The notes under the pieces are model-generated. The model was given only the letters and a program-made list of their open reading frames with translations, was not told the origin of the DNA and did not search any database. Of a stretch of DNA of 64,000 nt, positions 9,253-20,672 are shown one piece after another; the first letter of the stretch is position 1, and the number at the start of each line of letters is the position of its first letter. Source of the DNA: Bipolaris cookei. Lineage: Eukaryota; Ascomycota; Dothideomycetes; Pleosporales; Pleosporaceae. The stretch spans positions 1-64,000 of the forward strand of contig NRSV01000063.1 in the NCBI GenBank assembly GCA_002286855.1, given 5' to 3'. The position numbers were made by a program, and so were the translations under genes.

Positions 9253-10641
9253 CTACCTCAACGGCAACACTTTTTCATCTTCAGTAACATCCGACACATT
9301 TTTTACAGGCAAGGCTGCAGGGCTAGCCGCAGGCGTCAGACATGGTTCCTCGTTCTTGGGTACAGACACGTTGTCGTCCTGGAATCCCATCTTCACTCTC
9401 TTATTTACATAGCCCAGGTTGGGGCTCGCCCACGCATAACCAAAGGCCTGGCCCAGAACCTCTTGCACGCCCTCTGCGAGAATCTGCACTGCCTTTCGAC
9501 GATTCGTACTCCATTCCCACGCGCGATACCAGCGACCGGCTTGGACTGCGGTTTCTTGGCCGCCCTCGAGCCCGTCGAGAATCGAACGCCAGACCAACAT
9601 CGTCTTTTCCAATTCCTCTGCGCGTGACACGCCGATCACGCTGACACCGAGCTTGGAGCCGCCAACATCATCGATGGATTCATGCTGCCAGGGTAGACCA
9701 GACGCGGGGTCGCCTTTGGAGCCGCACAGCGCGCCAGCCGAGATCCATGTTTCGAGAGCGAAGCGTATGGCGATGACTTCGATGCGCTCGCCGTAGCTGT
9801 CGCAGAATTCGCTGGCTTTACGCACAGCTTCGCGGACATCCGGCGGCGCAGGATGGAAGTCGCCCAATGCGCCGACGGGGACGCCTTCACGACGAAGAAG
9901 TCCCATGCCGAGAATCGATGCGTTCGGGACAACATCCACGCCCGCGTTCTTCAGACGCAAGACGCCTTTTTGGCCGGCAAGCTCCTGGTTCTGAAGCGTA
10001 AAGTTTGCATACGACTGCACTACGTCGAGGGGTTCGCCCGTCTCGCGCAGAATGAGCTCAGCCAAGTCGCCCAGTACATCGAGCGGATATCCTGAGATGC
10101 CAATGTATCTGATTGTTCCCTCCTCGTCTCTGATGCGGCGCAACTCCTTGATTGCTTCCAATACCTCTGCCGCGCTTACAAACTCGACGTCATGGCAGTA
10201 TACGAGATCCAGGTACTCCGTTTGTATGCGCTGCAGACTCCTCTGGACGCTATACCGCACCCATTCTGTACTATAATCAAACTCCTCGCTTGCTATCCGC
10301 CCAACTTTTGTCAATATCATGTACGAGCTGCGTGGGAATGTTTCGCGGACAAAAGGCGTGGCAAGCGCATCGCCGAGTAATTGTTCAGAGGGTCCGTAGT
10401 AGGGCGACGTATCAAAGGCACGGATGCCATGTGTAAGGGCCGATGTGACGAGGCCCGTGGTGTCAAGGGCATACGGATCAGTGTTGTATTGGTGATTGAA
10501 GGTTGCGGTGCCGAAGACGAGGGGCGGGAGAATGGAGGAAAGAGGGGTACGGCGTCCATTGACAAACGTATAGGGAAGCGGCTTTTGGCGTGTGGGAAAC
10601 TTGGCCGTCGTCGTTGCGTGTTCAACCGGTGTTGTCGCCAT
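9253..10641 (-). CDS. Aldo/keto reductase, D-arabinose dehydrogenase (Ara2)-like, 462 aa
   Basis: Start is ATG 10641 (MATTPVEH..), single exon. The fold is an aldo-keto reductase TIM barrel: PPLVFGTATFNHQY (about 39-52), FDTSPYYGPSE with Asp77 and the catalytic Tyr (about 81-82), LTKVGR with Lys112, and YCHD with His150, followed by IRYIGISGYPLDVL and GVSVIGVSRAEEL near the cofactor end. The overall pattern, including LDVVQSYANFTLQNQEL, matches the yeast Ara2 class (NAD-dependent D-arabinose 1-dehydrogenase, D-erythroascorbate route) and related L-galactose dehydrogenases. The C-terminal 90 residues extend beyond the usual barrel and are variable. The exact sugar substrate is not decided by the sequence. 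Confidence 0.75.
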   Translation of the reverse strand: MATTPVEHATTTAKFPTRQKPLPYTFVNGRRTPLSSILPPLVFGTATFNHQYNTDPYALDTTGLVTSALTHGIRAFDTSPYYGPSEQLLGDALATPFVRETFPRSSYMILTKVGRIASEEFDYSTEWVRYSVQRSLQRIQTEYLDLVYCHDVEFVSAAEVLEAIKELRRIRDEEGTIRYIGISGYPLDVLGDLAELILRETGEPLDVVQSYANFTLQNQELAGQKGVLRLKNAGVDVVPNASILGMGLLRREGVPVGALGDFHPAPPDVREAVRKASEFCDSYGERIEVIAIRFALETWISAGALCGSKGDPASGLPWQHESIDDVGGSKLGVSVIGVSRAEELEKTMLVWRSILDGLEGGQETAVQAGRWYRAWEWSTNRRKAVQILAEGVQEVLGQAFGYAWASPNLGYVNKRVKMGFQDDNVSVPKNEEPCLTPAASPAALPVKNVSDVTEDEKVLPLR

Positions 10642-11865
10642 GATTAGCAAGCAGGATTCACGAGGGTCCTAGCGATTATAGATGCCGTCTTGGGGATATG
10701 TGGAAAGGGATGTTTGTCTCCAAAAGACCGAACGGACTGCCGAAAGGTCACTCGTACAACGTCCGTTTCCGCGAGGCTATCGTTAGTACTCCCCGCGATA
10801 TGCCTAGGCAGGTGATACAGTAGACGAAACCCCACCAGAAAGCGAAGAAAAATAAACGTCAAGTATCCTTCACCAAGCCCTCAAAATAATTCTCGGTATA
10901 CAGAGTCTGAGTCGCGATTCGGCAAAAATGTTCGGGACACGGTAGTGGAGGAAGTGTTGGAAGAAGAATGGTGGGGAACAAGCGCCGTGTAAAAACATAA
11001 GTAGTAGTAAAAGAGAAAGGACACCCCTCATTCTTCCGTAGTCGCCTCCGTTCTGCCTCGCGACATCTACTAACCCACGTCCCAAAGCGTGAATCAATGT
11101 CTTCACCACCAGTCCGTTTCGGCTTTGGGCTCTCTGGCTGGCCGCGCGATTGCAGCAACACATGGACTAGTCAAGTTTGGCATGCATGGCGCCATCTGCA
11201 TCCAGTGTCACGTTTTGTTACTCCACGACGGCAACAGCGCCCGCTAATTCGCCAACAACAGAGTAGATGGAGAGCAAGGCAGAAAAAAAGCGGGTGAAGG
11301 AAATGATTCATGCGTGTAATGTGGACAAGCATAGGCGGGGTTAAGGGCTGATGCAGTGCTATTCTTGCAAGATAGATCCTTGTCCCTTGTGGCCCACCTG
11401 GCGCGTGTCATCTCGCCTAGTAGTGCGCAAACTGCAGTCTGTGCGCTGCGGTTTGGGTGAATGGGATCCCGACCAATGAAGGATTTTGCTTTGCCCTGAG
11501 GAGCATGGCCGAATGGGCACTCGAAAGACATAAGTCATGCTTTCATATCCCGATAACCAGGTACAAAGACAATAAAAACCACTGTTGCGAAATACGCCTG
11601 CGGCCAGCTGCCTCATACGCGTACTAGTAAGTCCTGTCACATATCGTAGTAGTCTCTGCACAATCGGCCCGCGGAATCCATGTTATTCGACATCACCACA
11701 AGGCAGACGCCTAGCCCGGACTCCGGAGTTCTACCGCCCCGTGGAGGTATCCAAGTAGGTCAGGAGAAGACTGGAATTACCGGCCATGTATTCATGAACC
11801 CCATGTACGGGGTTTTTAGGGTATCAATGCAAACTCCGCAAGAAAAAAAACATGCTGTACATCTT
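10642..11865. other. Intergenic, no gene seen
   Basis: About 1.2 kb upstream of the reductase start and downstream of the receptor gene. The short frames on both strands overlap one another and have no domain or splice logic. It probably contains the reductase promoter and the receptor 3'UTR. Confidence 0.55.
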
Positions 11866-13480
11866 CTAGTTCCGCTGCAATAATAAGAACATTTCTATGC
11901 TTTCGTCGCTCCCGTTGTCCAGCTCGCTGTATCCCTCTCTTCTTCCTCCGGGAAACGCGGCTCGACTGGGCGGCCGTAGCCCTGGATGCGGTGGATGCGG
12001 TTTCGAAGGACCTACTACGCCATGGCTTGACAGTGCATCTCGTCGCGTTGCTTTTTCCATTGCGCTCGGGTTATCTTCCTTCTGGTTGTACGATATTTGT
12101 GCCGAACGTGCGCCTGAAGAAGACTCTTGGATGCCTTTGTGCGCACGGAAATGTGCCGACCGACGGGGGTACGAGGACTGCGAAGAGCTGGCGAAGATGC
12201 GCGGAAACATTTTATTCATCAAAGGTTTACAGCCTGGGAGGCATCCGCATGCGACGCCCACAGCGCTTTCGATAGACATGATGATAAAGACTGAGCCTCC
12301 ATACCCTGTTGTTACCGTCTTAGTATCTATGCTTGGCTGGATCATGTAATCGCTCAAGATAAAAGGAAAGGACAACATACAGAATGCGTCAAAAGAGACA
12401 AGGTATCGATACGTAAAGTAGAGTCGTACGATCCCAGCAATGCATACACTATTGAGACGTTAGGTTTGGGTTTGCAAGCCGATAGGCAAAAGCAAACTCA
12501 CATTACGCCGAGTGAAAACATCATAATCAGCGTCACCCGCTGCCGCCGTGAGACCTGGACGTTGATAAGGTTTCTTGCAGGCCACAGAAAGACCACAAAG
12601 TCACTCAAGGTATTTTGCCCGCCGTGAAAATAGTATATGACCTTGATGTTGAGGCACTTGGCAGTGCCAATGAACTCGAACACCTTCCAGTATGTGCTTG
12701 CCGGTCTGTGACACTCGTTATCAGTACATCATGTGCAAGGTAAAATCGTAGATCATTCTTACGAGCATTGGAATAGTGTCACGAAAAAGCAAGCTGTGTT
12801 TAGCGTCACTGTGTAGAAGATCATCAGATGGCAAAACCACCTGTCGAGCTTGGCTGGAAAAATGCCTACACACTTCATGTCAGGTCACGGTTTGGTCGAG
12901 TTTGTAGCTTGATGCCCGCTTACGTATGTAGGTCAGGAGAATGGCAACTTTCATAAAAGTCGTGATGGCGGTAAAGAGTAGTTGAGTAGCCATACCCATC
13001 TAGAAAAGCGTAAGCATGAGCACCTCTTGGTATTCCATACAACATACCTGAGCAGCCTTCATCGAGCCATAGAGCTTCTCTGGATGAATATCCCCTTTTT
13101 GAGATCAGTTATCGGGTTTGATTATATCAGAGAGCAGAAGCATACATAAATGATAGCCCATCTGGTACTCTGGCAACATGGATATTATGAGCATGATATT
13201 GCTCCCAATACATAGCAACTACGAGTGTTTAGCTGTCGACATATATCAGTAAGACTTTGCATATAAAACTTACTGCTGCGACCGACATCGACCCATCATC
13301 CCATCCCAATGTCTTAACAAGAACAGTCCGGCAATACAGTCGACATGACATGAAAACAGCGACCAGGATACTCATTGGAATGACGACACCCAGTGCCATA
13401 GGCAAATGATTCGTTGGGTCTACATAATTCGGCGGCGGGAATGACGCAAACTCCTCCGCCGTGGGAAACCTCGAGGTCAT
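11866..13480 (-). CDS. Seven-helix membrane protein, fungal rhodopsin-domain (PTH11/SAT4-like) family, 405 aa, eight exons
   Basis: Manual splicing gives exons 13480-13274, 13218-13146, 13094-13048, 12999-12924, 12865-12763, 12705-12502, 12448-12381 and 12305-11866. All seven introns are GT-AG, 45-75 nt, and the frame stays open to the end. Family hallmarks appear in order: PPPNYVDP before helix 1, KTLGWDDG after helix 2, YQMGYHLWDI, the helix KVAILLTYIRIF, an F-Q-C-S-P..YW loop, DFVVFLWPARNLINVQVSRRQR, SLGVIVCIAGIVRLYF, and SIESAVGVACGCLPGCKPLMNKMFPR before a long Ser/Pro-rich cytoplasmic tail. These membrane proteins are plasma-membrane receptor candidates; PTH11 in Magnaporthe senses surface cues. 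The ligand is unknown. The gene looks intact. Start is the first Met in frame (13480); a longer upstream frame has only GTG. Confidence 0.82.
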
Positions 13481-15660
13481 TTCGTCTCGCGCACCAAAAC
13501 GGTGAGTTGACTTGAGGACGAAATCAGAAAAAAGAAAGATGAGAATAAACAATGGCGCCCAAGAAGCAAAAGGCAAGGGGCGCAGCGCTCGGGAGCATCC
13601 GCGGATATTATAGCCGGCATACAGCACATGTACCCCGCGGTATGTAGGTACAGCCAGCCATCAACAAGAATTTGAAACTATCTTGAAGTATACTACGGCA
13701 TGTCCGTTGCATGGCGCGGGATGGTCGTTGCTAGCACTTGCTCAAAACAAGCCCATCGTCCGAAGACGATTACCGATCTCCAGGCTGCCTTTCCCGACTA
13801 TATGATTTGCAACCACGGGTGGATCTTCCTTTTCTGATCCCCCACCGGTCAGAGGAAAACCATGTCAGTTGAATATGTAGTACTAGTATTGTGGCACACA
13901 GATAGGCTACCAACGAGTCAATTCTGGTCTACAAATGCTTCGCCTCTTGCTCTCCCTCGCCACGGCACATAGCGCGGCTCAGGGGGTGATTAGGATTGCG
14001 ATTGTTATTTTGCCGCGGCAGCTATAATGAGGCGTATCCTGGCCCTCAGCTAAAGTGACGGGTTGGGACGACCAAATTAACACCCATGCTACTTGAATCA
14101 CTGGATACCGCACGTGGCTGCACAGCCGTTCATGCGCCCCCGCTGTGTCGCATTGCTGCGACTGCTGCGACATTACTTATCACAACTCTTGAGTTGAGTT
14201 GTGCGAGAATGCTCCATCTTGGAAGCTGAGCAAAAATCAACTGTTGCCGGCAATGTAAAGAGTTTTTCCTCCAACAATCCGTAGTGGTTTGCCTTGGATC
14301 CGCAATTCCTGGGCAAAGGCGTGCGATAATCGACATGATCCCTGTTGGGCGATCCGTGTTATTGGTAATGTCCCCCGAGTTTGGGTGAACCTTAAGCTTG
14401 TCCTTGAAACGTCAGGGTCGGCGAGGACCGATGTGTTTTGCGCGCTATACTCTCTGGTGTCCGGCTATGGCTGCTATATCGGCCGGTACTTTGCCACGTG
14501 CCTGTGGCTGTCTATGCACATAGATATGGCCAGAGGTCAACTGTGCCCACAATGTGGAAGGTGAATCGGTCAATCAAACCCGACTGCCTGTCACACCGTA
14601 GCGTCAAAGATAAAGCCGAACGGCTCTTACTAGTTTCTGGAAGCGCACCTTGGAATGACATCGGGTAACGACTCAGGTTGGCGTAGTGTTTCATCTAGAC
14701 GGCAACTACATGCTGGGATACAACGCCTTACGTGCAGCCAAACGCGTGATGGTTCATCTTGGTGCAATTCTCGGCCCGTAGCGTAACCCAAAATCGCAAT
14801 GTCCCCGCGCTCTTGGCAAGCCTTATATTGATTTACGCCCACACAGAACTTTGTCAGCTACCCGATGTTATGCCTGACTCCAGAATGTGGTCGACCAGAA
14901 CATATCGTCGCTTTCATAGTAACGGTATAGTCCACTGATTCTAATTGCCGTCAAATTCGGCACTTACTCATGAATAAGATTACGTAGTGACGTCTTTGAT
15001 CTCAAATGTAGGTGGCGGTGAACTCCGCTCTGCAAACGACACATGTAGCTGTCTCATCATCTGCATATCCCTGCGCCTGTGGATACTTGCGCCATGTATC
15101 TCTTGTGTAGTGTGTGCAAAGATTGTAACAATCGCTGCAAAAAAACAGGGTGTAGTATCCTGGCATAATACTAATGTAGATCTCGAACAAGAGCTGCCAT
15201 AAAGGGCAAGAGTTTAGGGTGCTACGTTCTGTCATTCGACAGAGCAAGGCAAGGCGATAGCACTTTGCAGTATCATTGGCGGCAAGTTTATAAACTGTTT
15301 CTCAAAATGGTAGGCGTTGTGCTGCTTAGTTCATGATGTCGTTATCAACGATTGTCTCTAAAAGGGAACGATCTAGAGCTTATTGTGAGTGCAGCGGAAG
15401 TATGTAGTCGTTGTGACGAAAGAACATGTAGTATTGTTGCAAGGCAGTGCTTGAAACTTATTCGATGTATCAGCAATCACCTCAGACCTTGAAGGCGTAA
15501 TGGTGTTCACCCAAAGTCCACAGGCGCACACGGACTACCGCACAAGCGGTTACAAAACCTAGCCAGGCTTTGTCGCAGATATGCAAGGGAGGAACTTGGT
15601 CGATCATACCCATCTCAAGTAAAGCAAGTTGTGTGGAGGGTTTCAGGAATGGGATCTTTG
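13481..15660. other. Gene-poor DNA
   Basis: No intact gene is seen. The region has many short overlapping frames and local inverted repeats, such as CACAACTC/GAGTTGTG at 14181-14203 around a 7-nt loop. It may be old repeat-derived sequence and also holds the upstream region of the seven-helix gene. Confidence 0.5.
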
Positions 15661-16246
15661 CTAGTTGCTTTCCAAAATCGCAGTAGCATCGAGGTCGAGC
15701 GCGACAACCTCCTCAGTGTTGTGTATGCATCCAAAATGCCCAGGCCAATGTCCCCGATAGGTCCAATTGGAAAACGCGGCACTGCCATGTTCCTGCAATC
15801 AATACCCTTCATATGTGCTGAGATCAGCCTTTGTGATAGATTTTGTAACAGTTTGAGGAGCGGTGAAAAATATCGAGTTTTGCCTTATCGTGAGATGGAG
15901 ATGACGAGCAATGCCACTCCGGGCGGGCCTTGTCCTTGTGCCAAGGATGAATGTGGAGTTCGTTTTGGTGATGAACAAACCTGGGAAAGTTTACACTGAA
16001 CCATGCCCAGATCAAGAATCGGTCCAGATGTACTCCCTGCACAGAATTATGTGCCATGCTAGATGTAATATAAACACTGGACCATGCAACAACCAATTCA
16101 TTCCAGGTAGCATCTTTGGGGGTGTGGCTGGGAGTCACACGCACCTGATAAAATGAGAATGTGGTGTTGAGATCCATAGGACATTCCATGTGCAGAGTAG
16201 TTCCAAGTTGTAGTGGTGGCCAAGAGCCATTACACTGGGACTGCAA
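15661..16246 (-). pseudogene. Decayed multi-exon gene fragment of unknown family
   Basis: On the minus strand a protein-like frame ends at TAG 15663-15661 with ..GHFGCIHNTEEVVALDLDA... It reads upstream through FFTAPQTVTKSITKADL to a plausible acceptor TTTCCCAG near 15980, but is broken by an in-frame TGA at 15801-15799. A second exon-like piece (CNGSWPPLQLGTTLHMEC..) ends at a GTGCGT donor near 16154 and starts after a TTGCAG acceptor. Cys and Trp residues and Asn-x-Thr sites suggest an extracellular protein, but I do not recognise it. Codon-like quality in one frame with a stop suggests a relic; an unspliced intron is an alternative. Confidence 0.35.
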
Positions 16247-18502
16247 GAGTACAAGAGGCGGTGGTTATTTCCCGTCACGGGTGAGGTCCGGCTCTAAACC
16301 CACCTCCTCTAAAATAGCTGCATATTGAAGAAAATCGTCCAATGGCTAATCGTCATCGAGGGGTAATTCTCGAGGTTTGAGACTGAAAGTAGCTGGATTA
16401 GTGCTGATCATGGAGAGTGCCCAGGCTCTGAGCGAATGCACAATCGCAGCCACACCTAACGGGACACAGATCAAACGGGTTAGCAAATGCTTGGACTTGA
16501 ACTTTGACCTGATACCGTTGAGAATCAGCCCATGTTGAAGGCGGGCAAAGGATCCTAGCACCTGCAATAACGGTTGTTGACAAAACCCCTGCGGGGCTAT
16601 ACGGCGCCCGAGTGGCTGTGAATCTCGCCTTGCTGATCCGCATTTCATAACCCAGAATACAGTTGCTATCTCCACCTTGGTAGTCGTATGAATGGAGCCG
16701 CATGTAGCGGTCATGGTACCATTTTGGGGATGAACCGCTGTTTCCCCGCCCCCAGGTACCTCGCCCTGTACGTCTCTTTCAGAGCCGTGTCCGCTGAGCG
16801 ATCTTGTGGGCCGGAACTCCAGACCCGTCTCCCCTCCCGTTTTCGACGCAGATCACAGCTCTTGAAAGAGTCAGTTGCGATGGCAGGTTGTTGAACTGTC
16901 GTCTCTTGAAGGGTGTGTTATCTGGTGACGTTGAAGGAGCAGTTGAGATTGGGCGTGAAACAAGTTCTAGGCGCTGCACAGCTCAAATAGGAAGGACCCT
17001 CGATTCTATGCGTACCCGGTCCGGTATTGGACCATACCTTTCTACGGCTGTATTTTGGTGTTGGAAGCACATGACGGCCTGTAACAACCCCAGTTTCCAA
17101 GAAATAACCATCTACTCCCGGTGCATTCGCCGCTGCGGTTTCAACAAGCAGCCTTCAGCGACTCTGCGATTTGCCACAATAGGGACATGTTTTTCGGGCC
17201 GATTGGGTGTAGCCTTACTACATATACTACACCGAGGCAACGCGTGTCAGATAGCAACGCGCGTAAGGCGGAGTCAAGATTGTCTGTCTTGTATTAGAAC
17301 CTAATTTAAGATAGAACACCATCCAGACTCTGGGTTTTCCATTGGAAGCGGGGTCCTGGGAAAATTTTTGGAATGGAGAGACTGCTATAGTCGAACGAGC
17401 ATTCAGAGTCTACCAAACTTACCTCGGTATCTTTACAGTAATACAGCTGGATCGGAGAGACAACTTTTCGAAATCCATGTCATATTGCAGAAATTACACA
17501 GAAACAACAATCTCTCAATCCTGTCAGGGGTGTTTTAAGCCACAAAAAATGCCCATGTATGCTGTCACGGTAACCACCGGGTTGCCATAACACCTGGATT
17601 CTGCTGCTGATTGGCTGAGTGCTACCGAGGTACTACACGTACGCCAGCCACCCATGATATATATTCTGTTGACGAATTTCTGTTCTGATTCCTTACGCAA
17701 CGTCTTGAGTCTTCACAGATAGTGTACGTAGCAATTCACCAACGCTTCCCAAAGCTTTTGGATTCGTGCTCCTAGCATCTTGTGACATATGCCCTACAAC
17801 AACATACCAATTCCACTACCCTTACAGAGAAAATAAAGTACGTAGAGGGAAAAAGATTCGAACATACTCACTTAACCGTGTATGTTGAATTGTTTGGGTA
17901 TTTGGCAGTGTTTCATCGATACGAGTACTACTTACTTTCCTCTCATCTAACGCTGCTCTTGACTGCTCCTTCCCCTCCCCACACAAGACAGTTCGGCCAC
18001 ATAAATTCAGTCTCAAAAGACACTGCACTAACAAAAAATCTATACTTCTTCCAACTGTGGCTCTGATTTGAACAGCATGCGAGGAGATCACAACATCAGA
18101 CAAGACAGAGCCAAATATATTTGGGGAATTCTCAACAGACATGAACTGGTTTGACAACACGCAACACTTCTGACTGTCTACTCTCCCCAGTCCCCAACCG
18201 AGAAATTTCTGCTTTACCACAGATCAAATCAAAATCAAAAGCCTCGGCGCTGCAGCCTGATACTGAAACTTTTCCTATTAAACACAAAGATCATATGAGC
18301 ATATAGAGCTGATCTGGTCTCTGGTCAGATGGTAGACACCATCTCGTTCAAGCACAAGTGAACACTTACTGTCGGAAATTCTAACACTCCTTAGCAATAC
18401 ACGTATCCTCTCACAAACGAACAGCAACCTCCCTTTCCCTATCCCCCCTCCCCCTCCCAACTTTTTTTTCTCGCACACCTATCCCCTATATACCCAGCCA
18501 AT
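16247..18502. other. Gene-poor DNA, no gene supported
   Basis: The longest frame (16804-17304, plus, 166 codons) shows no domain, is overlapped by equally plausible frames on the other strand, and is not called. CAAGAAG and CTTCTTG near 18517-18535 form an inverted repeat just inside the LTR-like element that follows. Confidence 0.45.
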
Positions 18503-19202
18503 TGTTACAAGTAACAAGAAGTATTTTCTTCTTGACAAGTGACGAGAAGGCTGAAAGCCCAGGGACGTCCACATCAGAAGGTAACGGTCATCGCGAGGCA
18601 CTGATCATATGATTGGTATTACGCCAAGACGCTGGCATCAGTGATGCCACCCAAGACATGTGAGGACATGGCCTCACAGGAGCAGAGAGGAGTCGGTGAC
18701 CCCAGGACCAAAGTCTGATGCCAGAACTGGAAGCAATGAGGATATAAGGATGGATGGATTTCATTATTACTCTCGTTGTGGTCAACTCAAACTGTACTTT
18801 CTTACTAGTATCTTTACTTAAAAAGATTGTTATTTGTTAGTCTATAGCAATATAGATTAGTGTTTGTCAAAACCTCCGGTTACATCCATAATTCCTTGCC
18901 ACTACGAATCGCCAGACAACTCTCACGGAGCTAGTCACCCATTCCTACTCGCCCTAACCCGGATCGAGCTCAGAGAAGTATTAGCACCAAACCCCGTGTA
19001 ACACTTTCTTACTCGTTATTTTACTTAACAAGATTGTCACTTAGTTATTCTATCGAGCATAGAGTTGATTGTCTTTACCTTTGGTTACTTCCATAACCCC
19101 TTTCGACTACAAATCGCCAGACAATCACACGGCTTACAGCAGATTACCGTCTCGCCCTAACCGGACCGAGACTAAGGAAGTATAGCCAGACCCCGTGTAA
19201 CA
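18503..19202. mobile_element. Degenerate solo-LTR-like element with internal about 200-bp tandem duplication
   Basis: The left end TGTTACA (18503) and right end TGTAACA (ending 19202) are inverted relative to each other, as in LTRs starting TG and ending CA. The flanking 5-mers are CCAAT (18498-18502) and CCTAT (19203-19207), one mismatch from a target duplication. Inside, two head-to-tail copies of about 200 bp (about 18797-19007 and 19008-19202) share blocks such as CCCCGTGTAACAC, AATCGCCAGACAA and TCGCCCTAACC. Near 18639-18680 lie small perfect hairpins (GGCATCA/TGATGCC; TGTGAGG/CCTCACA). Promoter-like GATATAAGG is at about 18740. No coding part is present. The LTR reading is inference. 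Confidence 0.5.
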
Positions 19203-20672
19203 CCTATCCAGTATTCCCCTGCCTTCCTAGTACATATTTCCCTGCCAATCCTCATTTACACCCATAACTCGACATACCCGACAACCCTACTATCACTCAA
19301 GAGCCGCCATAATCACTTCAAATCCTCGTGTTCTCTCATTCCTCATCCATAAACATAAAAAAGGTCCTGTGACATCATCCAAACTCACACAACCATGCAA
19401 CCACTTACCTCGCCATCCCTCAACATCCCACAGTTAATCCAAGTACCTAGAAACCCACACAAGTCTTCAATAGATATTTTGCGGAAAAAAAACCTAAGCT
19501 TATAAGTCTTCGCAAACATGATGAAGAAAACAGTATATTGTGGCACGATACAAGATCGAGCTCAAAAGATCAAGGGGCGACCCGCAATTGAGCTGGTAGA
19601 ATAGAGCCGAAATCCAATCTCTGTGTTGTGTTGAGTGAAGAGGGTACCTATCTACTCCGAAAAGAATTTCTAATATATATCCGAAGTCTCATCACATGAT
19701 ACTACACCACAATATATCGTTGAATTAAAACCGCAACAATTTCAAACACACACTATCGCTTAAGAGCGAGAGAGAGAGAGAAAGTTGGAATACTAATTCA
19801 AACCGCATGAACACAATCCCACATTGACAAAATCGAAACCTTTCTTTCAAGTTGGGAAAAACCCAATATATATTGTCCAGACTCATGTATACCCCTAGAA
19901 TCCAAAACAGGTGCATACAACCTCCACACACCACCACCAACATCCATGATAAAACAGCAAAATTGTTCCAGTACAACTCCCTTTCCTTGATTTAAGATAC
20001 ATGACAAAAAGCACCTTATGTCTTGACAACATCAGTCCAACTACCGCAAACATCACAAGAGTACTAACATTTCCAAAAAAGAGAATGATACCTAGATTCA
20101 TACAAACTCACTAATTCATCATTTTAACCAGCGAATGCGAAGTCATTTTTTGCGATCACGGAATACTGGCAGGTTGGCGGTGCGGTCTACTATTCTTATT
20201 CGGAGAAAATAATCATCTGATACGCTAGACGCGAAACAGTTATAAACCATTCAAGCAATTAAGAAGCGAACAAGCCTGTCGTCATAGTCGTAGAATGAAT
20301 AAGTCACATGTCGTGTCACATATCTTCTCTCCAACTGTATTGGACATAGACGCAACAAACTATTCGCCCCAACATATACACATTCGCAAGTCACCACATC
20401 ATGCACTTCACTCCCAAATTCAAAGTTCAGAAAAGAAAAGAAAAAAGAAGATGAGGGAGCGAGAAAACGAATATTCCAATGTCTTCATCATCTGATCATA
20501 CAAATAAAGATGCCCAAAAGGAACCAAAAAATTCTGCCTTTCGGGTCTAAAATCGGCCATCGTCATCCTGCCTACGCCAATCCACCCCTACCATGCCCAT
20601 GCGCGATACACACTGAATCAACCGCATACCCAGAGCTATACCTGTCCATTGCACTAACCATTACTTTGACAT
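19203..20672. other. AT/CA-rich intergenic DNA
   Basis: About 1.5 kb of low-complexity, A- and C-rich sequence with no convincing frame lies downstream of PDB1. It includes a short GA-rich tract near 19770. The first few hundred bases next to 20672 are likely the 3'UTR of PDB1. Confidence 0.55.

Noticed and set aside
16804..17304. 166-codon plus-strand frame
   Set aside because: No domain, no splice or promoter support, and other frames on the opposite strand look equally protein-like.
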